From: Clostridia bacterium | GTDB taxonomy: Bacteria > Bacillota > Clostridia > Oscillospirales > CAG-272 | Length of the DNA: 5,940 nucleotides | Direction: 5' to 3' | Assembly (NCBI GenBank): GCA_017631215.1 | Contig: JAGBTR010000077.1 | Span: forward strand, 1 to 5,940 | Part shown: in pieces, positions 1 through 5,728 of the stretch | Layout of the letters: each line of letters begins with the position of its first letter | How positions within the stretch are numbered: position 1 is the stretch's first letter | Notes under the pieces: generated by a model | What the model was told of the DNA's origin: nothing | The model's input: the letters and a program-made list of their open reading frames with translations, nothing else | The model's database searches: none | Translations under genes and position numbers: made by a program

Positions 1-118
1 GATCGGTCGGTGTGGAGGGATCGGGTTGCTCCGGATCGACCGGCGTGTCGGGCTTGCAGGCGACCAGCATCGAGGCGATCATCAGCATAACCAGAAACAG
101 AGCGAGCAGCTTTTTCAT
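1..118 (-). CDS. N-terminus of a second lipoprotein (partial, runs off the left edge)
   Basis: This is the start of a secreted lipoprotein, cut by the window edge after 39 codons. Translation gives MKKLLALFLVMLMIASMLVAC followed by KPDTPVDPEQPDPSTPTD. It has two Lys, a hydrophobic core and a lipobox LVA-C with Cys21 as the lipidated residue, then a Pro/Asp/Thr-rich tether. The start is fixed by an AAAGGAG site 7 nt upstream and a consensus promoter. The signal peptide differs from that of the large lipoprotein upstream only in a few core residues. The DNA of the two leaders (51-118 versus 5402-5469) matches at about 59 of 68 positions, so the genes share at least their 5' ends. The gene has its own promoter downstream of the large gene's terminator, so it is probably a separate transcription unit. 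The mature domain is outside the window. By analogy it may be another beta-helix or carbohydrate-binding surface protein, but that is inference. Confidence 0.85.
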   Translation of the reverse strand, partial: MKKLLALFLVMLMIASMLVACKPDTPVDPEQPDPSTPTD

Positions 119-125
119 GGTATTT

Positions 126-132
126 CTCCTTT
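126..132 (-). promoter_or_regulatory. Ribosome binding site of the second lipoprotein
   Basis: The minus strand reads AAAGGAG with 7 nt before the ATG at 118. It is embedded in a 5' UTR segment (ATTTCAAAGGAGAA) that is identical in front of the large lipoprotein gene. It decides the start codon of the partial gene. Confidence 0.85.
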
Positions 133-158
133 GAAATATAGTATGAAAAGACATCATA

Positions 159-187
159 ATTTTATCACGCAGGGGAGCTTTTGTCAA
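159..187 (-). promoter_or_regulatory. Sigma-A type promoter of the second lipoprotein gene
   Basis: On the minus strand a perfect TTGACA (-35, 182-187) is followed by a 17-nt spacer and TAAAAT (-10, 159-164). Transcription would start near position 152 and give a 5' UTR of about 34 nt. Both hexamers are offset by exactly 5351 bp from those of the large gene's promoter, while the spacers differ in sequence. Confidence 0.85.
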
Positions 188-212
188 TCGCAAACGGCTT
201 GGGGGCTTGCTT

Positions 213-230
213 TTTGTGAGGTGCGACAAA
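213..230 (-). promoter_or_regulatory. Candidate operator: inverted repeat TTTGT-N8-ACAAA, copy A
   Basis: The plus strand reads TTTGT GAGGTGCG ACAAA, an inverted repeat centred at 221.5, which is 34.5 nt beyond the distal edge of the -35 box. The same element lies at the same distance in front of the large lipoprotein gene (5563-5582), where its arms extend to TTTTGT/ACAAAA. Conservation here (about 18 of 22 positions) is well above that of the adjoining spacer (about 12 of 25). A position near -70 fits activator binding, or a repressor acting with looping. The regulator family is not identifiable. Confidence 0.55.
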
Positions 231-250
231 TGGGGAGAGGTTTTTTTGGC

Positions 251-295
251 GATATTGACGGGTACAATATTGACGGGCACGATATTGACGGGGTA
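251..295. repeat. Three tandem 15-bp repeats (RATATTGACGGGYAC)
   Basis: Three head-to-tail 15-bp units occupy 251-265, 266-280 and 281-295. All contain ATATTGACGGG and differ mainly at the first base and the last few bases. The third unit runs into the palindrome GGGGTACCCC (290-299). The array lies between the large gene's terminator and the operator/promoter of the next gene. The equivalent place upstream of the large gene has a single degenerate unit (GAATCTGACG at 5602-5611), so the array looks like a local expansion. Function is unknown; it may be iterated protein-binding sites or simple replication slippage. Confidence 0.85.
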
Positions 296-322
296 CCCCT
301 TCATGTCGCGCCCGCGCTCCGC

Positions 323-357
323 AAAAAAGGCTCACCGCTTTCGCGGCAAGCCTTTTT
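323..357 (-). terminator. Intrinsic terminator of the large lipoprotein gene
   Basis: On the minus strand the sequence folds into a 9-bp stem (AAAAAGGCT/AGCCTTTTT), a 2-nt internal mismatch, a 4-bp CCGC/GCGG stem and a GAAA (GNRA) tetraloop, ending in six T. It begins about 30 bp after the TAA stop at 388-390. The A-tract on the other side makes it formally bidirectional, but no plus-strand gene approaches it. Confidence 0.9.
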
Positions 358-387
358 GGTTTGCTTTTCTGTTTTGTATTTGCGAAA

Positions 388-3300
388 TTATTTGCTCTTC
401 GCAAAATAAATATCGTCGAAGTACATATCCGCTGCAACACCGCCATTGTTCAAGATGGTGTACATGCGCAGATAATTGACAGCCTTCATATTCACCGGTG
501 GATGATCGCCCGTGGGCTTGATCGCATCCGCGATGGGCAGCCACAGCTCGTTCCAGCCGTCCTGCTTGACGTAGTCCTGCACCTTCCAGCACATCTCCTC
601 AACGTCAAAGGCACCCGACGAGGTCAGCTCGATGTAGCCGCGGCTGATGTTGGCAAAGTCGGTCACGTAGACCCACATATGCAGGTAGCCGTTCTCGTAA
701 GCCGAGATGTCGGTGGGATCGAATACGACCTCGATGCGCACCTGATTGCTGTTCGACTTGAGCGAGGTCTTGCCCTCCTTGACGTGCTCGGTGCTCGTCA
801 CCATCTCGCAGACCACACCCGCAGGTACGCTCTCGCCGTCAAACAGCACCAGCTTGCCGTCCGCATCGGGCGTCACAGGCGTGGTAGGCGTCGAGGGAGT
901 CGAGGGAGTCGAAGGCGTTGCAGGCTTCTCTGCGCCCGCTTTGACGAAATAGATATCGTCAAAGTACATATCGGCAGTGCCGCTTGCCTTCAGATTGGTG
1001 TACAGACGCATATAGTTGACTCTTGTCAGATCCGCCGCACCGGCACCGCGCGCCCCAGCGATGGGCAGCCACAGCTCGTTCCAGCCGTTGCCCTTGATGT
1101 GATCCATCACGGGCCAGCAGATCTCCTCCACATCGTAAGCGCCACCCGAGGTCAGCTCGATGTAGCCGCGATCGATGTTCGCGTAGTCGGTGACGTACAC
1201 CCACATATGCAGGTAGCCCTCCGCATAAGCGGAGACGTCCAGCGCGTCGAAGTTGTAAACGAAGCGATCGGTGCTGGCGTTGCTCTTGAACGCCTTTTCG
1301 CCCTGCTTGACGTGGTCGGCGCTCAGCTCGATCGTGGGAAGCAGGCCGTTGAGCAGCTGCTCACCGTCAAGCAGCACCTTCTTGCTCGACGCGTCGATCG
1401 AGGGCGCCTCGGTAGCGGGTGCCTCGGGCGTCGAGGGAGTGGACGGCGTCGAGGGAGTGGACGGCGTCGAGGGAGTCGAGGGAGTCGAGGGCGTTACGAT
1501 CTCGTTGTCGCCCTCAACGAAGTAGATATCGTCAAAATACATATTGTAGTCCGTCTTGCCCTCCAGCCACTGGGTGTAGACACGCAGGAAGTTGAAGCGC
1601 GTGGGATCGAACGACTTGCCCGTCGTCTCGGTCGGTCTGCCGTTGAACAGCGGGATCATGACCTCGTTCCAGCCGGGCTTGGTCACGTATTCCTTGACCT
1701 GCCAGCAGAGCTCCTCGACGTCCTCCTTGCCGCCCGAGGTCAGCTCGATCTGACCGCCGCGCAGGTCCTCGGGGTTCTCGATGTAGATCCACATATGCAG
1801 GTAGCCGCCCATATAAGCGGAGATATCCTTGGGCGCAAAGGTGAGCCCCAGACGAGGCGTCTGGTTGGGCGCGCTGATAAAGCTTGCCTTGCCCTCCTTG
1901 ATGTAGTTGCTATCCTTGCAGAGCTCGACGTAGCTCACGCCGGCAGCATTGTCGCAGCGGTGGAGAATAGGAAGCTCCTCCTCTGCTACCAGCGCCGTGC
2001 CCGTCTTGCCGGTGTTGGACTCGTCATACTCACCGTCGACCTTGTTGCACAGATAAATATCATCGATATAGAAGGTCGTGCCCGACTGTCCCTTCACGAA
2101 CATACGGATGTAGTTGACGAAGGAGGGATCGAACACCATCGAGCCCGAGAGGCTCGCCTGATGGAGCGGCAGCCAGACCTCGTTCCAGCCGACGGTCTTG
2201 ATCGCCGCGTTGATCGCCCAGCTCTTCTCTGCCTGATCGCAGATACCGCTCGAGGTGATCTCGATGCTACCGCCCGTTGCCACGCCCTCTATGCGGTCGA
2301 CGTAGATCCACATATGCAGGTAGCCGTAGTTGGCGAACTGGCTGGCATCCGTCGCGGGGACGTTCATCTCGAAGAAGACCTGCGCCTTGGGATTCTCCAC
2401 GTGGATCTTGATCGAGGAGCTGCCCTCCTTGACGTACTGGGGATCGGTGTTGAGCGTAGCGACCGAGGCGATGCTCTGACCCAGGTTATCCAGCGTCTCG
2501 CAATCGTTGATCATGATGCGATAAGGCGTGACCTCGATGGCGATCTCGGGGCGGGCGTAGGGCTGTACCTCGGAGACCTCCTGATAGGAGATGTCGGTAT
2601 AAGTCAGCATCTGTGCGATATAGATATCGTCGAAGTAGACCTCGGGCATGATGTTCAGCTCACTGTAGCCGACGCTGACCTTCAGCGCGTTGAAGCCCGT
2701 CAGATCCATCTCACCAAGGCCCTTCCAGCCGGCCTCAAGCGGCAGCCAGACCTCCGTCCAGCCCGCGCCGTGAAGCGCCGATGTGGTCGACCACTTGTAG
2801 ACGCCGCCGTCCTCGGTGGTCAGATCGATGGTATTACCACTCCAGACAAGGTTCTGAGGATCGTCGATCCAGATCCACATATGCAGGAACAGCTCGGTAT
2901 CCTCGCTTGCCAGATGGTCAACGTCCACGGGGCGGAAGGTCGTGTCGATCCACGTCACGCCCTCCTTGTTGAATGCCAGCGAGCCCTTGCCCTGCTTGAT
3001 ATAGCGTGCATCGCTGTTGAGCTTGACGTGCTTGGCGCTGCCGACGCTGTCGCAGTTCAGCAGCCTCTCGCTGTCGATCTCCTCGCCCGTTGCGTTCTCA
3101 GCAACGCCGTCCGTCGAGCGGTAGGTGGGCTCGTTGGTGACGAGGTTGACGATACGGTTGTAGATGGTCGCGCTCGAGCTGTCGTCGATCTCGTGCGACA
3201 TACCCGTGGTGCGGAGCGGGTTGAAGAGGACGGCATCGCTTCCGTTCTTGAAGACGAACATGGGGCAGATGCCCTGCCAGTCGGAGGTCACGTTGTAGCC

Positions 3301-5469
3301 CACGACGGACGAATTGTCGGTGACGAGGATGCTGTGACAGCCGTACATGAAGACGTTGTTCATCGTCTCGTTCTCGGCGTCGATCAGATAGACCACGTCA
3401 TTATAGGAGCGCAGAACCTTGTCGCGGATGGTGGGCCAGCCGACGGCGTGATTCTCCTTCTGCAGGTTCCAGTTAGCGGTGTTGATGTATCTCGTATCGT
3501 AGTAGCCACGCGTGAAGAAGGGCTGACGCATCGTGAAGGTCATATTACAAAGGACCGCCTCGATGGTACCGTTCTTACCGCCTGCGCGGACGAAGTTGTT
3601 GTACGCACAGCCGAACGACTGCTTGACCACGTGATCGTCGCACCCGATGAAGTCGATGCCCGTCAGCGCGCCCGATATGACCATATTCATGGCATAGACG
3701 CCCGCGCCCGTGCCCTTGACGGCGACGGTGGTGGTGAGCGCCTCGTTGCCCTCCTCAAGGTAGGCGAGCACGGTCAGATGATCGTGCGAGGGATAGAAGA
3801 TACGAAGTCCCTGCACACCTGCGGACTCGGCGAGCGTGATGAAGGCGCCCTCGTTGACGTAGGTTAGGATAACGGTGCCGGGAACGTAGAAGTTGCCCGT
3901 GCCTGCCTTATCGCGGATCGCCATGGGAGCCGCGCCGCGCAGCTCAACGCCCGTCGCAACGCTCAGAGGCGTATAGACGCTATAGATGCCGTGAGGGACG
4001 TAGACGATACCGCCCGTCAGCGCGGCGAGGTCGAGCGCCTCCTGGATAGCAGGGCCCGCGTCCTCCTTCTTGCCGTCCAGCGCCTTGACGTCAGCGACGT
4101 AGAGCTTGGAGACGGGGCGCTGATAGGTCGCGTACACGGGATCGTACTGCTCAAGATCGTCCTCGTTATCGATGAAGGTATGTGCGCCCTCGGACGTAAC
4201 GATACCGCCCTTGCCCGTGGTGCGAACGTCCGCCAGCTTGAGCGTGCCGCCGCCGACCGCATAGTTGGCGACCGCATAGATGTCAGCCTCGATATCGGCA
4301 TTGGCGATGGTCACGCCCGAGCCGCTGTTGAGACCCTCGGCAACGAAGCCGTACATACAATCGTTGATCTCAACGTCATAGAACACGCCCCAGAAGCCCT
4401 GCTGCGACAGCATAGCCGTGTGGCAGCCCTCGATGAGGATATCGGTGTACTGGTTGAGGTCGAGTCCATAGAACTCCAGACCGATCGCATAGCTGCGGCA
4501 GAAGTCACGCAGTGCCGTGGGATCGGGGCAAGCAAAGCCCTCGGCGGCATCTGCCCAGTATCTGGGCGAGATGCGAAGGTCGACCGTATAGCCGATCTCG
4601 CGCGACAGCGACGCCTTATAGCCCATATTGAGCACGGTCATACGCACGTTCTCGACCTGGAGCAGCTCGTGCGTGCCCTCGCCGCCAAGGCATGCGCCGA
4701 TGCCCTGATAGGAGTTGATGAAGGTCAGGTCGCGCAGCATGACCATACGGGGCTTGCCGCCGTAGATGGTGTAGCCGTAGGGCTTGACATCATTGATATC
4801 CTGGTCGGGATAGTAGAAGGTCATACCGATGACGCCGTTGTTGCCGTCCGTCTCATGCAGCAGCTGGATCAAGGGCGCTGCGGTGGGGTCGAACGCCTCC
4901 TCGCCCGAGAGCGGCTCCATCTTGCACAGCAGCATCGTGCCGTACTCCGGGGTCGCGGTCAGATCGGGATCCTGCCAATCGCCCTGCAGCACGACGCCGT
5001 AGGGCACCTTGATGGTGTTGGTCACGACGTACTGACCGACGGGCAGGAAGACCGTGCCGCCGCCCAGCGCACGGCAATCGTCCAGCGCCTGCTGGATGCC
5101 TGCGGTGCTATCCTCTTTGCCCGTGGGGTCGACGCCGTACTTCTCGGGCGTGACGATCACGTTGGCGATGATAACCTGCTCGGAGACGTAGACGGTCTCA
5201 ATCAGGTAAGGACCATCCTCCGCGCCCTCGGCGGTGACGACCTCGTAGGTCTCACGCTGCTTTTGCGCGGTGGGGGTATAGAGACCCGTCTGCGTGCCCG
5301 AGGGGGTGTCGGGAACGACGGGCTTATCGGGTGTCGTCGGTGTCGAAGGATCGGCGGGCGTATCGGGGGTGTCCGGATCCTCGGGACCGACGGGTGCGAC
5401 GGGCTTGCAGGCGACCAGCATAGAAGCGATCATCAGCAAGGCGAGCAACAGAGCAAGTAGCTTTTTCAT
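388..5469 (-). CDS. Giant modular surface lipoprotein: two beta-helix modules plus five copies of a ~150-aa domain
   Basis: This 1693-aa protein is predicted to be lipid-anchored on the outer face of the membrane. Residues 1-20 form a signal peptide with lipobox LVA-C21, and 22-62 are a Pro/Thr/Asp tether. Residues ~100-450 and ~455-795 are two right-handed beta-helix modules. Each opens with a Pectate_lyase_3-like signature (residues 110-149 and 462-498: an Asp-rich turn, AIQxALD, GG-x-V-x-P-x-G-x-Y) and each has a later GxxxFYP motif (216-221 and 554-560). The paired arrangement recalls GH55 glucanases, but no catalytic residue can be assigned, so lyase, glycosidase and adhesin all remain possible. 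Residues ~802-1693 hold five repeats of an unassigned, probably jelly-roll carbohydrate-binding domain; the last three are separated by (TPS)n linkers. The start was chosen for its AAAGGAG site 8 nt upstream, the lipoprotein leader and a consensus promoter. The longer in-frame start at 5580 would run through the promoter. TAA stop at 388-390. The gene is apparently monocistronic. A polysaccharide-degrading or -binding role is inference. Confidence 0.9.
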   Translation of the reverse strand: MKKLLALLLALLMIASMLVACKPVAPVGPEDPDTPDTPADPSTPTTPDKPVVPDTPSGTQTGLYTPTAQKQRETYEVVTAEGAEDGPYLIETVYVSEQVIIANVIVTPEKYGVDPTGKEDSTAGIQQALDDCRALGGGTVFLPVGQYVVTNTIKVPYGVVLQGDWQDPDLTATPEYGTMLLCKMEPLSGEEAFDPTAAPLIQLLHETDGNNGVIGMTFYYPDQDINDVKPYGYTIYGGKPRMVMLRDLTFINSYQGIGACLGGEGTHELLQVENVRMTVLNMGYKASLSREIGYTVDLRISPRYWADAAEGFACPDPTALRDFCRSYAIGLEFYGLDLNQYTDILIEGCHTAMLSQQGFWGVFYDVEINDCMYGFVAEGLNSGSGVTIANADIEADIYAVANYAVGGGTLKLADVRTTGKGGIVTSEGAHTFIDNEDDLEQYDPVYATYQRPVSKLYVADVKALDGKKEDAGPAIQEALDLAALTGGIVYVPHGIYSVYTPLSVATGVELRGAAPMAIRDKAGTGNFYVPGTVILTYVNEGAFITLAESAGVQGLRIFYPSHDHLTVLAYLEEGNEALTTTVAVKGTGAGVYAMNMVISGALTGIDFIGCDDHVVKQSFGCAYNNFVRAGGKNGTIEAVLCNMTFTMRQPFFTRGYYDTRYINTANWNLQKENHAVGWPTIRDKVLRSYNDVVYLIDAENETMNNVFMYGCHSILVTDNSSVVGYNVTSDWQGICPMFVFKNGSDAVLFNPLRTTGMSHEIDDSSSATIYNRIVNLVTNEPTYRSTDGVAENATGEEIDSERLLNCDSVGSAKHVKLNSDARYIKQGKGSLAFNKEGVTWIDTTFRPVDVDHLASEDTELFLHMWIWIDDPQNLVWSGNTIDLTTEDGGVYKWSTTSALHGAGWTEVWLPLEAGWKGLGEMDLTGFNALKVSVGYSELNIMPEVYFDDIYIAQMLTYTDISYQEVSEVQPYARPEIAIEVTPYRIMINDCETLDNLGQSIASVATLNTDPQYVKEGSSSIKIHVENPKAQVFFEMNVPATDASQFANYGYLHMWIYVDRIEGVATGGSIEITSSGICDQAEKSWAINAAIKTVGWNEVWLPLHQASLSGSMVFDPSFVNYIRMFVKGQSGTTFYIDDIYLCNKVDGEYDESNTGKTGTALVAEEELPILHRCDNAAGVSYVELCKDSNYIKEGKASFISAPNQTPRLGLTFAPKDISAYMGGYLHMWIYIENPEDLRGGQIELTSGGKEDVEELCWQVKEYVTKPGWNEVMIPLFNGRPTETTGKSFDPTRFNFLRVYTQWLEGKTDYNMYFDDIYFVEGDNEIVTPSTPSTPSTPSTPSTPSTPSTPEAPATEAPSIDASSKKVLLDGEQLLNGLLPTIELSADHVKQGEKAFKSNASTDRFVYNFDALDVSAYAEGYLHMWVYVTDYANIDRGYIELTSGGAYDVEEICWPVMDHIKGNGWNELWLPIAGARGAGAADLTRVNYMRLYTNLKASGTADMYFDDIYFVKAGAEKPATPSTPSTPSTPTTPVTPDADGKLVLFDGESVPAGVVCEMVTSTEHVKEGKTSLKSNSNQVRIEVVFDPTDISAYENGYLHMWVYVTDFANISRGYIELTSSGAFDVEEMCWKVQDYVKQDGWNELWLPIADAIKPTGDHPPVNMKAVNYLRMYTILNNGGVAADMYFDDIYFAKSK
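868..918 (-). repeat. (TPS)n linker between domains R4 and R5
   Basis: Residues 1518-1534 read TPSTPSTPSTPTTPVTP, encoded by imperfect 9-bp tandem units (GTCGAGGGA-like on the plus strand). It is a flexible, extended Pro-Thr linker of the kind that separates binding modules in secreted Gram-positive proteins. It is shorter and more degenerate than the R3-R4 linker. Confidence 0.9.
1426..1494 (-). repeat. (TPS)7 linker between domains R3 and R4, 9-bp tandem repeat
   Basis: Residues 1326-1348 are seven TPS triplets plus TP, followed by an Ala/Pro/Glu-rich tail to about residue 1363. The DNA is a 9-bp tandem repeat with two higher-order 18-bp units (GTCGAGGGAGTGGACGGC). Slippage in steps of 9 bp would keep the reading frame, so linker length may vary among strains. 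Confidence 0.9.
3085..4107 (-). other. Second beta-helix module (residues ~455-795)
   Basis: The module opens with a diverged Pectate_lyase_3-type signature: ADVKALDGKKED, AIQEALDLA, GGIVYVPHGIYSV (residues 459-498). Further on are GTVILTYV (531-538) and GLRIFYPS (554-561), which align with GTMLLCKM (177-184) and GMTFYYPD (215-222) of the first module. This indicates an internal duplication of the beta-helix. The C-terminal boundary is estimated from the start of repeat R1. Confidence 0.65.
4120..5172 (-). other. First beta-helix module (residues ~100-450)
   Basis: The segment at residues 110-149 (KYGVDPTGKED, then GIQQALD, then GGGTVFLPVGQYVV) is the hallmark entry of Pectate_lyase_3/GH55-like right-handed beta-helices. 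It is followed by many short, regularly spaced hydrophobic strands with Asn and Gly turns, as expected for helix coils. Two such modules in tandem are the known layout of GH55 enzymes, but the length and motifs here are diverged and the activity is unassigned. Confidence 0.75.
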
Positions 5470-5477
5470 CGTGAGTT

Positions 5478-5484
5478 CTCCTTT
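5478..5484 (-). promoter_or_regulatory. Ribosome binding site of the large lipoprotein gene
   Basis: The minus strand reads AAAGGAG, 8 nt before the ATG at 5469. It selects the MKKLL start over the longer in-frame start at 5580. The UTR context matches that of the second lipoprotein gene. Confidence 0.9.
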
Positions 5485-5509
5485 GAAATGTAGTATAGAA
5501 ATACAGTTT

Positions 5510-5538
5510 ATTTTACCATAACCACGGTTCTTTGTCAA
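5510..5538 (-). promoter_or_regulatory. Sigma-A type promoter of the large lipoprotein gene
   Basis: The minus strand carries a perfect TTGACA (-35, 5533-5538), a 17-nt spacer and TAAAAT (-10, 5510-5515). Predicted transcription starts near 5503, giving a short leader of about 34 nt with no room for a riboswitch. It is the positional twin of the promoter at 159-187. Confidence 0.9.
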
Positions 5539-5562
5539 TGATAAAGGAGGGGGGGCGGTGGA

Positions 5563-5582
5563 TTTTGTGATATGTGACAAAA
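5563..5582 (-). promoter_or_regulatory. Candidate operator: inverted repeat TTTTGT-N8-ACAAAA, copy B
   Basis: The plus strand reads TTTTGT GATATGTG ACAAAA, centred at 5572.5 and 34.5 nt from the distal edge of the -35 box, exactly as in copy A. The spacer is itself partly symmetric (GA..TG). It loosely recalls CRP/FNR-type sites (TTGTGA...), but the half-site spacing differs, so I do not assign a regulator. Confidence 0.6.
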
Positions 5583-5603
5583 GGGCGGTCGCTTTTTTGG
5601 CGA

Positions 5604-5677
5604 ATCTGACGATTGGCGGGGGAGGGGGGATTCTTATGCCTTACGACTTCGTTCCTTCCCCCGCCCCCTTCCCCCTC
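5604..5677. other. G/C-run intergenic segment between aldolase terminator and lipoprotein regulatory region
   Basis: The segment contains a plus-strand G-run (GGCGGGGGAGGGGGG, 5615-5629) and a facing C-run. GGCGGGGGA (5615-5623) pairs perfectly with TCCCCCGCC (5657-5665) across a 33-nt loop. I see no gene, promoter or RNA family in it. The strand asymmetry could support a G-quadruplex or a weak hairpin, but a role is not demonstrated. Confidence 0.5.
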
Positions 5678-5714
5678 AAAAAAGCAAACGGGAGCAGAAA
5701 CCTCTGCCCCCGTT
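5678..5714 (-). terminator. Intrinsic terminator of the aldolase gene
   Basis: On the minus strand AACGGG and CCCGTT pair, then after one mismatch GCAGA pairs with TCTGC around a 4-nt loop. The hairpin (5687-5714) is followed by TTTGC and six T. It lies 14 bp after the TGA stop, so the aldolase transcript should end before the lipoprotein promoter. Confidence 0.85.
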
Positions 5715-5728
5715 CGGTGCGATATGAA

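Larger units (their letters stand above)
51..252 (-). repeat. Duplicated 5' module, copy A (leader, RBS, promoter, operator)
   Basis: This segment aligns with 5402-5603 at a constant offset of 5351 bp, apart from compensating 1-bp shifts next to the RBS. It holds the signal-peptide code, 5' UTR, promoter, inverted repeat and a TTTTTTGGCGA element. Identity is high in these elements and low between them. It is a direct repeat flanking the large gene. Confidence 0.8.
391..3066 (-). repeat. Five-copy C-terminal domain array (R1-R5)
   Basis: Five homologous ~150-residue units lie at about residues 802-952 (R1, nt 2614-3066), 985-1142 (R2, 2044-2517), 1166-1318 (R3, 1516-1974), 1364-1510 (R4, 940-1380) and 1540-1693 (R5, 391-852). 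Each opens with a Val-Lys-Gln/Glu-Gly-type turn. It then has LHMW (from 862, 1051, 1224, 1420, 1596), an IELTS-like strand, GWNEhWLPL (from 903, 1094, 1266, 1462, 1638) and closes with FDDIY (946, 1135, 1312, 1503, 1684). LHMW to FDDIY spans 83-88 residues in every copy. The beta-rich pattern with a terminal acidic FDDIY strand resembles galactose-binding-like/CBM jelly rolls, where such a strand often closes the sandwich, but I cannot name the family. R4 and R5 are closest (42 of 53 residues identical over 1418-1470 versus 1594-1646). R1 and R2 are the most diverged. Confidence 0.85.
5402..5603 (-). repeat. Duplicated 5' module, copy B (leader, RBS, promoter, operator)
   Basis: Partner of 51-252 in the same orientation. 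It shares the leader, UTR, promoter hexamers, inverted repeat and the upstream TTTTTTGGCGA plus TGACG element (5593-5611) at identical spacing. The tandem 15-bp array of copy A is reduced here to one degenerate unit. Confidence 0.8.

Noticed and set aside
251..295. CRISPR array
   Set aside because: Units are 15 bp and directly abutting, with no spacers and no cas genes.
207..479. Small plus-strand ORF encoding repeated GTILT peptides
   Set aside because: The repeats are a by-product of the 15-bp DNA array. The frame crosses the terminator and the 3' end of the lipoprotein gene and has no RBS.
361..3867. 1168-codon open frame on the plus strand
   Set aside because: It is the in-register antisense of the large lipoprotein gene. 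Its translation is low-complexity, Val/Asp/Arg-rich, with no domain, RBS or promoter, and its openness follows from codon bias on the other strand.
3991..5460. 489-codon open frame on the plus strand
   Set aside because: Same antisense frame as the previous one. It runs across the beta-helix and signal-peptide code and has no independent support.
5470..5510. Riboswitch or leader RNA in the 5' UTR
   Set aside because: The predicted leader is only about 34 nt, mostly AU-rich with the RBS, too short for a known riboswitch fold.
5470..5580. 37-residue N-terminal extension of the large protein (start at 5580)
   Set aside because: It would be translated through the -10, -35 and RBS, would place residues before a textbook lipoprotein signal peptide, and lacks its own RBS.
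51..5603. Invertible (phase-variable) promoter region
   Set aside because: The two regulatory copies are in the same orientation, so recombination would delete rather than invert the segment. No recombinase or site-specific inverted ends are visible.
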